Of a DNA stretch of 11,099 bases, positions 1-6,107 are shown piece after piece. The notes beneath the pieces are model-generated. The model searched no databases and was not told the origin of the DNA. It worked only from the letters and a program-made list of their open reading frames with translations. The translations under genes were made by a program, and so were the position numbers. Every line of letters starts with the position of its first letter. The first letter of the stretch is position 1. Source of the DNA: an uncultured Clostridium sp. (GTDB lineage Bacteria > Bacillota > Clostridia > Christensenellales > Borkfalkiaceae); NCBI GenBank assembly GCA_900555925.1, contig USMU01000057.1, positions 1-11,099 of the forward strand. The letters are read 5' to 3'.

Positions 1-95
1 GACTGAGGAATCATCTTCTTGTTTCCGAGGCTTCCCATGTTCGCGGCTCTCGGACTCGCGGGAAGCCTCGGAAACAAGAAGATGATTCCTCAGTC
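1..95. repeat. Perfect 36-bp inverted repeat at left edge (probable fold-back assembly artifact)
   Basis: Bases 1-36 are the exact reverse complement of bases 60-95, with a 23-base spacer (37-59). The right arm is normal kdpA coding sequence (GSLGNKK region). The left arm, read in the kdpA frame, gives an in-frame TGA at 4-6 followed by residues that do not fit KdpA until about Leu-Pro just before position 37. A 36-bp perfect hairpin at the very edge of a sequence is typical of a chimeric fold-back read or an assembly end. That it is an artifact is inference; the repeat itself is directly visible. Confidence 0.9.
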
Positions 96-222
96 GGATG
101 GTACGCTTTCCACCAATAATGCCATGTTCGTAGGCCTCGTGATTGCCGTCATTCTTATCGTCGGCGCACTCAGCTTCTTCCCGGCACTTGCACTCGGACC
201 TATCGCTGAATTTGTCGGTTAA
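31..222 (+). CDS. kdpA: KdpA, potassium-binding subunit of Kdp transporter (C-terminal end only)
   Basis: Only the last 60 or so residues of KdpA are present. KdpA is the channel-like membrane subunit of the KdpFABC potassium pump that binds and conducts K+. The ending contains AGSLGNKK, GTLSTNNAMFVGL, a hydrophobic last helix (VGLVIAVILIVGALSFFPALALGP) and the typical terminus ALGPIAEF, all of which match the C-terminus of known KdpA proteins. A full KdpA is about 550-600 residues, so most of the gene lies outside the window. The coding sequence cannot be followed left of about position 31, because the left arm of the fold-back repeat replaces it and brings a TGA at 4-6. A TTG at 19 opens a frame but is not a real start. 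The TAA stop overlaps the ribosome binding site of kdpB, as expected in one operon. Confidence 0.9.
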   Translation, partial: LPMFAALGLAGSLGNKKMIPQSDGTLSTNNAMFVGLVIAVILIVGALSFFPALALGPIAEFVG

Positions 223-227
223 GGAGG
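223..227 (+). promoter_or_regulatory. Ribosome binding site of kdpB
   Basis: GGAGG lies directly after the kdpA stop codon (the full match AAGGAGGT begins within it), 12 bases before the kdpB ATG at 240. It supports this start and tight coupling of kdpA and kdpB. Confidence 0.85.
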
Positions 228-239
228 TAAAAGCAATTT

Positions 240-2276
240 ATGAAACATAATGAAAAAAAGAAAATCACGGCCGAAGAAAAACTCCAAAAAGGCCAGATGA
301 TCAATAAAAAAATCGTTCTCGATGCGACACTTCAATCGCTCGTAAAACTCAATCCGAAGGTACAGATTAAAAATCCCGTCATGTTTGTCGTCTATCTGGG
401 GGCAATCTTTACGATGATTCTGTTTTTCCTTTCACTGGGCGGAATCAAGGACGGCGGAAGCTGGTACATATTCGGTATCTCCATTATTCTTTGGTTTACC
501 TCTCTGTTCGGCAATTTCGCGGAAGCAATTGCAGAAGGCAGAGGCCGCGCCCAAGCGGAGAGCTTGAAAAAAGCGCGTCGCGACGTCATCGCCCGCAAGT
601 TGAAAGAAGCGGACTATGAATCGGAATACACGGAAGTCAAGAGCAACGAACTCAAACCCGGAGATATCGTCCTCGTCAAAGCGGGCGAACAAATCCCCAT
701 GGACGGCGAAGTCATCGTCGGCGTCGCCAGCGTAGACGAAAGCGCGATCACGGGAGAATCTGCCCCCGTCATCCGCGAATCGGGCGGAGACAGGAGCGCC
801 GTAACGGGCGGCACTACGGTAACCAGCGACTGGCTGATTATTCGCGTGACGGCGGAAGCGGGAAAGAGTTTCCTCGATAAAATGATTGCCATGGTCGAAG
901 GCGCAAGCCGTAAAAAGACCCCCAACGAAATCGCGTTGCAGATTCTTCTCGTCACTTTGACGATTATCTTCCTCATCGTATCGGCTACCCTTTTGCCCTT
1001 CTCGAAATTTGCGGTAAATCAGGCGGGACAGGGCTCCGCCATCAGTCTTACCAATATCGTCGCTCTGCTCGTTTGTCTTGCTCCTACGACGATCGGCGCC
1101 CTGCTTTCCTCCATCGGTATCGCGGGCATGGCGAGATTGAATAAGGCGAACGTCCTTGCCACCAGCGGCCGTGCAATCGAAGCGGCGGGCGACGTAGACG
1201 TGCTCCTCCTCGACAAGACGGGTACCATTACCCTCGGCAACCGTCAGGCCAGCGAATTTATCCCCGTCGGAGATATTTCCGAACGCGACCTTGCGGAAGC
1301 CGCTCAGCTTTCCTCCATCGCGGACGAAACGGCGGAAGGAAGAAGTATTGTAGTCCTCGCGAAAAATAAATTTGACCTCCGCGGCAAAGAAATTGCCAAA
1401 TTGAAAGCCAATTTTATCGAATTCTCCGCAAAGACTCGCATGAGCGGCGTCGATATCGGAGACGAGCATATCCGCAAAGGAAGTGCGGACGCGATTGAAG
1501 CCTACGTAAAAGCGCAGGGCGGCGTCTATCCCGATGAATGTGCGATGGCGGTTAAGAGAGTTGCGAACGAAGGCGGGACGCCCCTCGTCGTTGCCCGGAA
1601 CGAAAAGGTTCTCGGCGTTATCTATCTGAAAGATATCGTCAAGGAAGGCGTCAAAGAGAAGTTTGAAGATTTGAGAAAAATCGGTATCAAAACGATCATG
1701 ATTACGGGCGACAATCCCATGACTGCGGCTGCAATTGCGGCGGAAGCAGGCGTGGACGATTTCGTGGCGGAGGCTACTCCCGAAACCAAGCTCGCCCTCA
1801 TCAAGAAATTGCAGGCGGAAGGTCACCTCGTCGCCATGAACTCCGGCACGCAGGCCGCGAAAGAAGCGGGCAACATGGTCGATCTCGATTCCAGCCCTAC
1901 AAAGCTCATCGACGTCGTCAGAATCGGTAAACAGCTTCTGATGACGAGAGGCGCGTTGACGACGTTCTCTATCGCCAACGATATTGCAAAATATTTCGCT
2001 ATCATTCCCGTACTGTTTGCCGGGATTTATCCGGGGCTTGCGGCACTCAATTTCATGCACCTGACCAGCCCGACGACGGCAATCCTCTCTTCCGTCATAT
2101 ACAATGCACTCATTATTGTCGCATTGATTCCCCTTTCGCTCAGAGGTGTCAAGTACAAGGAACAGCCGGCCGGAAAAATGCTGAAAAACAATCTTCTCAT
2201 TTACGGACTCGGCGGCGTTGTCGCTCCGTTTATATTCATTAAACTGTTCGATATGCTGCTGACGTTATTCCTGTAA
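240..2276 (+). CDS. kdpB: KdpB, catalytic P-type ATPase subunit of Kdp, lacking the GDGxNDxP loop
   Basis: 678 residues; ATP-hydrolysing subunit of the KdpFABC potassium uptake pump in the cytoplasmic membrane. Membrane helices M1 and M2 lie at about 46-68 and 75-98, M3/M4 with PTTIG at about 230-296, and the last helices after about 590. The actuator-domain TGES is at 171-174; its Ser matches the regulatory phosphoserine known in E. coli. The phosphorylated Asp is D325 in DKTGT, the nucleotide-binding KGS starts at K413, and MITGDN is at 487-492. The anomaly is at 529-540: the protein reads HLVAM and then [13 protein letters not shown]. Known KdpB proteins have about 20 more residues between VAM and NSG, carrying TGDGTNDAPAL, whose two Asp residues bind Mg2+ at the phosphorylation site. 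Without them the pump should be inactive. The gap is in frame (60 bases) and looks like a deletion between two VAM-coding repeats. It could be a real mutation or an assembly error. Identity as KdpB is certain; function is doubtful. Confidence 0.95.
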   Translation: MKHNEKKKITAEEKLQKGQMINKKIVLDATLQSLVKLNPKVQIKNPVMFVVYLGAIFTMILFFLSLGGIKDGGSWYIFGISIILWFTSLFGNFAEAIAEGRGRAQAESLKKARRDVIARKLKEADYESEYTEVKSNELKPGDIVLVKAGEQIPMDGEVIVGVASVDESAITGESAPVIRESGGDRSAVTGGTTVTSDWLIIRVTAEAGKSFLDKMIAMVEGASRKKTPNEIALQILLVTLTIIFLIVSATLLPFSKFAVNQAGQGSAISLTNIVALLVCLAPTTIGALLSSIGIAGMARLNKANVLATSGRAIEAAGDVDVLLLDKTGTITLGNRQASEFIPVGDISERDLAEAAQLSSIADETAEGRSIVVLAKNKFDLRGKEIAKLKANFIEFSAKTRMSGVDIGDEHIRKGSADAIEAYVKAQGGVYPDECAMAVKRVANEGGTPLVVARNEKVLGVIYLKDIVKEGVKEKFEDLRKIGIKTIMITGDNPMTAAAIAAEAGVDDFVAEATPETKLALIKKLQAEGHLVAMNSGTQAAKEAGNMVDLDSSPTKLIDVVRIGKQLLMTRGALTTFSIANDIAKYFAIIPVLFAGIYPGLAALNFMHLTSPTTAILSSVIYNALIIVALIPLSLRGVKYKEQPAGKMLKNNLLIYGLGGVVAPFIFIKLFDMLLTLFL

Positions 2277-2281
2277 GGAGG
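2275..2281 (+). promoter_or_regulatory. Ribosome binding site of kdpC
   Basis: AAGGAGG overlaps the kdpB stop codon and sits 10 bases before the kdpC ATG at 2292. It fixes this ATG as the start. Confidence 0.85.
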
Positions 2282-2291
2282 TGTCTTTATC

Positions 2292-2975
2292 ATGAAAAAA
2301 AGCACACAAAATGTAACGGAAAATATTTATGAACAGCCTCTGCCGGCGAAAAAGAAAAGATTTCAAATGCTGAGAGCTTCTATATTGTGCCTGTTGATCT
2401 TTACATTTCTCTGCGGTATCGTTTATCCTCTGAGCTTTACGCTCGTCGCTCAGACAGCTTACCCTTATGAAGCCAACGGCTCTCAGATTGTCGTCACTCT
2501 GCCCAACGGAGAGGAAAGAATTTTCGGAAGCGAGCTTATCGGACAAAGCTATGAAAGCGCCGAATACATGTTCGGAAGAGTGAATTCCGGTGCTCCTACC
2601 AACCTTTCCCCCGAAAGCGACGAGTATCAGGAACTTGTAAAAGAGAGAATCGCGGAACGGAAAGAAAAACTTGCAGCAATCGGCTATACCGAAACAGAAG
2701 CTATCCCCTCCGACCTTGTCACCTCCGGCGGCAGCGGCGTAGACCCTCACATCTCTCCCGAAGCGGCTTACTTCCAAGTACCTGTAATCGTAGCTGCTCG
2801 CAATAAGATTGCACAGGAAGAGGCGGAAAAGAACGGTACGGAACCCGTTCTGATTACGGAAGACGATGTAAACGCCATTATTAAAAAGTATACGGAAGGC
2901 AGATTTTTGGGAATATTCGGTCAAAAACGAGTAAATGTACTGTTAGTCAATTTAAGCTTGGACGGACTTTTATAA
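2292..2975 (+). CDS. kdpC: KdpC, accessory subunit of Kdp potassium transporter
   Basis: 227 residues; the single-pass membrane subunit that stabilises the KdpFABC complex and is thought to raise its ATP affinity. A basic N-terminal tail (KKKR at about 20-23) precedes one membrane helix at about 28-52. The extracytoplasmic domain carries the family signatures: FGR at about 94-96 followed by NSGAPTNLSPESDEY, and PSDLVTSGGSGVDPHISPEAA at about 139-159. The end, with GRFLGIFGQKRVNVLLVNLSLD, is also typical. It is longer than E. coli KdpC (about 190) because of an extra N-terminal tail and a somewhat longer segment before the C-terminal block. It starts 15 bases after kdpB and ends one base before kdpD, so all four genes are one transcript. 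No disabling change is visible. Confidence 0.95.
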   Translation: MKKSTQNVTENIYEQPLPAKKKRFQMLRASILCLLIFTFLCGIVYPLSFTLVAQTAYPYEANGSQIVVTLPNGEERIFGSELIGQSYESAEYMFGRVNSGAPTNLSPESDEYQELVKERIAERKEKLAAIGYTETEAIPSDLVTSGGSGVDPHISPEAAYFQVPVIVAARNKIAQEEAEKNGTEPVLITEDDVNAIIKKYTEGRFLGIFGQKRVNVLLVNLSLDGLL

Positions 2976-2976
2976 A

Positions 2977-4494
2977 ATGGAAAAAGGTAAGCTAAAAATC
3001 TTTTTCGGCTACTCGGCGGGCGTAGGAAAGACCTACGCCATGCTGAAAGCCGCTCAGGAAGCGAAACAGGAAGGAGTCGACGTCGTCGTCGGCTATTTGG
3101 AACCCCACGACCGCCCCGAAACCTTAAAAATGGCAGAGGGACTCGAAAGGCTCCCCTTAAAAGAACTTTCCTATAAGGGAATCGATCTGAAAGAGTTCGA
3201 TGTAGATGCGGCGATCAAACGGCGTCCCCAGTTGTTGCTCGTGGACGAATTGGCGCATACCAATGCTCCCGGAAGCAAAAACTCAAAACGTTATCTCGAC
3301 GTCGAAGAGCTGGTGAACAATGGTATAAACGTATATACGACCGTCAATGTCCAGCATATCGAAGGATTGCACGACACCGTCGATTCCGCCACGTCCGTGG
3401 ACGTAAACGAACGTATTCCCGACGAAATATTCGACTATGCGGACGAGGTCGCGCTTATCGACATAGAGCCGACCGAGCTTATCGAGCGCATGCGGGAAGG
3501 CAAGATTTATAAAAAGAATCGGGCAGTCACCGCACTCGAAAACTTTTTTAAAACGGACAATCTGTCTGTTTTAAGAGAGCTTTCTATGCGCCGCAGCGCG
3601 GATCGTATCGAAAAACAGACGAACAACGGAGAGCTGAAAACCAAAGTTCTGGTCTTAATCAGCCCCTCCCCTTCTTCGCAGAAAAATATTCGGGTAGCCG
3701 CGCGTACCGCGGAGGCGTATCACTGTAAATTTTCGGCGATGTATGTCGAAACGAGCGGCTCTTTGAGCGACGAGGCAGCGGCCAACCTGAAACGCCACAT
3801 GGCGCTCGTGCGCGATATGGGCGGCAACATGATCGTCAAATACAGCGAAGACGTCGTAGAGACAGTCGCGGATTATGTAAAGCTCGCAGGAGTGACCAAT
3901 TTGGTCATCGGAAAAACTTGGCAGTCTGTCGGAAAGAAGGTCGGGTTGGAAGATAAATTTATCGCACGGCTTCCCGATATAGAATTGCTCATCGTTCCCG
4001 ACAATCAGCACTTTTTCTCCGGAAAACGCCCCGTTCGGGATTTCTTTTCGAGAATTTTCAAGCGGAATAAGCTGTTGCAAAAATATAAGACGGCAAACCG
4101 TATTCTCGATATTTCCGACCTCATCGAACGAGCGGCCGCCGAAAGAAAACCCACTGATTCCTTGGCTATGAAAATAGCGGAAGTTCTCGCGAGAGCTTTT
4201 GAACGGAGCTGCTCGATTACGGACGGAGAGAATGTAACCGTCTCATGGAACGGCGAGGATATAAAATTTTTCGACGAAATTAATGAACGGGCGGTTTTGG
4301 AATGGTGCCGTAAGAACGAAAAAACGGCGGGCCGCGGAACGGATACGCTTCGGGAAGCTAAAGCGATTTACTTTCCCATCCGCACGCGGAAAGAAATCGT
4401 AGTAATCGGTTTTTCCTGCCAGAAATCAAAGATGACAGTCACCGATCGATTAATATTTTTACAATTGGAAAGTCTTCTCAGGATTGTTTTCTGA
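2977..4494 (+). CDS. kdpD: Truncated KdpD: sensor domain, USP domain and GAF-like domain, no histidine kinase
   Basis: 505 residues. The KdpD N-terminal domain covers about 1-210, with Walker A GYSAGVGKT (11-19), VDELAHTNAPGS (from 89) and VQHIEGLHD. A universal-stress-protein-like domain covers about 222-345. It holds SPS (229-231), then exactly 20 residues, then FSAMY (252-256), close to the SxS-X20-FTAxY c-di-AMP motif described for Staphylococcus aureus KdpD. The rest (about 360-505) resembles the KdpD GAF domain, including AGRGTDTL (451-458). The four-helix DUF4118 membrane part normally found between USP and GAF is absent. The protein stops after the GAF region, with no phospho-acceptor His (H-box) and no HATPase domain. 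Full KdpD is about 890 residues. It is probably soluble and cannot autophosphorylate. Kinase-less KdpD is known in some cyanobacteria. The start is one base after the kdpC stop with only a weak GGACGG upstream, so translation is probably coupled. No kdpE follows. Confidence 0.92.
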   Translation: MEKGKLKIFFGYSAGVGKTYAMLKAAQEAKQEGVDVVVGYLEPHDRPETLKMAEGLERLPLKELSYKGIDLKEFDVDAAIKRRPQLLLVDELAHTNAPGSKNSKRYLDVEELVNNGINVYTTVNVQHIEGLHDTVDSATSVDVNERIPDEIFDYADEVALIDIEPTELIERMREGKIYKKNRAVTALENFFKTDNLSVLRELSMRRSADRIEKQTNNGELKTKVLVLISPSPSSQKNIRVAARTAEAYHCKFSAMYVETSGSLSDEAAANLKRHMALVRDMGGNMIVKYSEDVVETVADYVKLAGVTNLVIGKTWQSVGKKVGLEDKFIARLPDIELLIVPDNQHFFSGKRPVRDFFSRIFKRNKLLQKYKTANRILDISDLIERAAAERKPTDSLAMKIAEVLARAFERSCSITDGENVTVSWNGEDIKFFDEINERAVLEWCRKNEKTAGRGTDTLREAKAIYFPIRTRKEIVVIGFSCQKSKMTVTDRLIFLQLESLLRIVF

Positions 4495-4496
4495 GT

Positions 4497-4531
4497 AAAG
4501 TCGTCCCGAAAAGATTCGGGACGACTTTTTT
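4497..4531 (+). terminator. Rho-independent terminator of the kdp operon
   Basis: A perfect 14-bp stem (4497-4510 with 4515-4528), an AAGA loop and a run of six T (4526-4531) lie two bases after the kdpD stop. It closes the operon and confirms that kdpD really ends here rather than being cut off by a recent frameshift. Confidence 0.95.
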
Positions 4532-4551
4532 CGAAATTTTCCTTCTCCCTC

Positions 4552-4580
4552 TTTACAAACGTATTCTTTTGTGATAAAAT
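4552..4580 (+). promoter_or_regulatory. Sigma-A type promoter of the aldose epimerase gene
   Basis: TTTACA (4552-4557), a 17-base spacer, and TAAAAT (4575-4580) preceded by TG at 4572-4573 as an extended -10. Each hexamer is one base from consensus. It lies between the kdp terminator and the next gene, giving a leader of about 45 bases. Confidence 0.8.
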
Positions 4581-4631
4581 ATAACTGTCGGGAAATAAAC
4601 GACACGGTAAAAGCGGTAAAAGGAGAAGAAG

Positions 4632-5516
4632 ATGATTTATTCGATTGAAAACAAGATACTTAAAATTGCGGTAGATACTTCGGGAGCCCAGCTTCAATCG
4701 GTTTATTCCAAAAAGACGGATACCGAATATCTTTGGCAGGGAGATCCCTCCTATTGGTCGGGCAGGGCGTATAATCTCTTTCCTACAATCGGAAGAATGT
4801 ATAAAAACACGTATACATACGAAGGTCAGGAGTATTCCATTCTCCCTCACGGAATCGCGCGTTATCGGGCCTTCAAGCTGACAGAGCGCAGTGCTACCAA
4901 GCTGGTATTCAAACTCACCGACGACGTAGACAGCCTGAAACAATATCCTTTTCATTTTGTCTTTACGATTTGCTATGAAATCAGAGGTGCTCGGCTGAAT
5001 ATTTCCTATCAGGTCGAAAATACGGATGAAAAGCCCCTCTTATTCGGATTGGGCGGACATCCGGGCTTCAATATTCCCTTTGGAAAGACGGGGGCTTTTG
5101 AAGATTATTATCTCGAATTTTCGGAAAAGACCAAAGTGCTTTTCTATCCCCTTTCCGAGGACAAATTCATGACGGGAGAAAAATTTCCCCTTCCCCTCAC
5201 GGACGGAACCGTTTTACAGCTCAGTCATGAGCTGTTCGATAATGACGCCGTTATTCTCGGCAATACCTGTCGGGGCGTAGCCTTAAAGAGCAAGACCGAC
5301 GCCCGTTATATTTCGCTCGATTACCCTGGTTTCCGCTATCTCGGAGTCTGGCATACCCCTCAGACCGACGCTCCTTACGTCTGCCTCGAACCTTGGTCGA
5401 TACTGCCCGCTACCGACGGAATTATTACTAATCTCGAAATAAAAGAAGATATGAATAAATTGGCTCCCGGCAAGATTTACGAAACTGTTTGGGGTATTGA
5501 AATTCATGAAGACTGA
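4632..5516 (+). CDS. Aldose 1-epimerase family protein, LacX type
   Basis: 294 residues, of the galactose-mutarotase fold that interconverts alpha and beta anomers of hexoses, or of phosphohexoses in some subfamilies. Visible family marks are WSGRAYNLFPTIGR (42-55), PHG (72-74) holding one expected catalytic His, LGGHPGF (140-146) with a second conserved His, and CLEPW (251-255) holding the expected catalytic Glu (E253). The pattern fits the LacX branch better than classical GalM. No signal peptide is seen, so it is cytoplasmic. AGGAG at 4620-4624 lies a few bases before the ATG. The gene has its own promoter and a downstream hairpin, so it is monocistronic. No sugar transporter or other sugar gene is adjacent, and the natural substrate cannot be named. 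Confidence 0.88.
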   Translation: MIYSIENKILKIAVDTSGAQLQSVYSKKTDTEYLWQGDPSYWSGRAYNLFPTIGRMYKNTYTYEGQEYSILPHGIARYRAFKLTERSATKLVFKLTDDVDSLKQYPFHFVFTICYEIRGARLNISYQVENTDEKPLLFGLGGHPGFNIPFGKTGAFEDYYLEFSEKTKVLFYPLSEDKFMTGEKFPLPLTDGTVLQLSHELFDNDAVILGNTCRGVALKSKTDARYISLDYPGFRYLGVWHTPQTDAPYVCLEPWSILPATDGIITNLEIKEDMNKLAPGKIYETVWGIEIHED

Positions 5517-5569
5517 GAGCGAAAAAAACAAATACGGAAATATAATTTAATTTTCTGAAACATTAAAAT

Positions 5570-5605
5570 AAAACCACGGAAATTTTGGAAACTTCCGTGG
5601 TTTTT
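5570..5605. terminator. Bidirectional terminator between convergent genes
   Basis: An 11-bp stem (5571-5581 with 5593-5603) with an 11-base loop is followed by a T run on the + strand (5601-5605). On the - strand it is followed by a T-rich tract (complement of 5565-5573). It lies 53 bases past the epimerase stop and 20 bases past the stop of the convergent VOC gene, so it can serve both. Confidence 0.85.
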
Positions 5606-5624
5606 GTATTTATACTCCAAAAGT

Positions 5625-6029
5625 CTATCTTTCAAAAGGCCTGTTAAACGAGCCTATTTCTATAAGATTATCCTCGGGGTCTGCGATATAACAGGTTCTT
5701 TGTCCCCAAGGCTCCGTTGAGGGTTCAAAAACGGGGACGGCTCCTTTGGAAACGGCTTCTTCGTATACTTTATCGACCTCTTCAAAAGTATCGACATATA
5801 AGGCGATTTCAAAATGCCCGTTCAGTCCTTTGCCGATATATTCATATCTCTTGCCCGTCATTTTTTCAAAGTCTTCTCTGCCGTAAAGCATAAACAGAGT
5901 ATTATCCTTAATTAAATACACATGGGTAGCATCTTCTTTTTCTTTAATTTCAAAGCCCAAAACATCTCTATAAAAACGAATCATTTCGGACATATTTTTT
6001 ACCATTAAACCGAATCCGTCTAATCTCAT
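5625..6029 (-). CDS. VOC-superfamily protein (glyoxalase / bleomycin-resistance / dioxygenase fold)
   Basis: 134 residues, the usual length for a two-module vicinal-oxygen-chelate protein. Module one (about 1-50) has MIRFYRDVLGFEI. Module two (about 70-128) has GHFEIALYVDTFEEVDKVYEEAVSKG and the signature PWGQRTCYIADPEDNLIEI. Possible metal ligands are H72 and E124 in the second module. The His usually near the start of the first module is absent (the sequence is DGFGLMV), so the site may bind metal differently or not at all. Such proteins range from glyoxalase-like enzymes to antibiotic-binding proteins, and the substrate cannot be predicted. The start is supported by GAGGAG about 9 bases upstream. 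The gene stands alone, 78 bases after fbp on the same strand; no clear terminator separates them, so read-through from the fbp operon is possible. Confidence 0.85.
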   Translation of the reverse strand: MRLDGFGLMVKNMSEMIRFYRDVLGFEIKEKEDATHVYLIKDNTLFMLYGREDFEKMTGKRYEYIGKGLNGHFEIALYVDTFEEVDKVYEEAVSKGAVPVFEPSTEPWGQRTCYIADPEDNLIEIGSFNRPFER

Positions 6030-6107
6030 CTCAACATCTCCTCACAATTTCGGCAATAATTATCTGTTTTTTTGTTTTTTTCTCCGGACTTTTATCGTTT
6101 ACGGTCG

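Noticed and set aside
19..222. Small stand-alone membrane protein of 67 residues starting at TTG 19
   Set aside because: The residues are the C-terminus of KdpA; the TTG lies in the fold-back arm and has no ribosome site.
432..2060. 542-codon open frame on the - strand opposite kdpB
   Set aside because: It is a mirror of kdpB codon bias, shows no recognisable motifs and is rich in Arg, Asp and Phe as expected for an antisense frame. kdpB explains the region fully.
2265..2924. 219-codon open frame on the - strand opposite kdpC
   Set aside because: kdpC on the + strand has a ribosome site and family motifs; the antisense frame has neither.
4532..4631. Riboswitch or leader RNA before the aldose epimerase
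   Set aside because: The leader after the predicted promoter is only about 45 bases and shows no stable hairpin or known aptamer pattern.
6030..6107. Possible promoter (GATAAT on the - strand) and terminator between fbp and the VOC gene
   Set aside because: GATAAT has no acceptable -35 at 16-18 bases, and the T-rich stretch has no GC stem, so neither call is supported.
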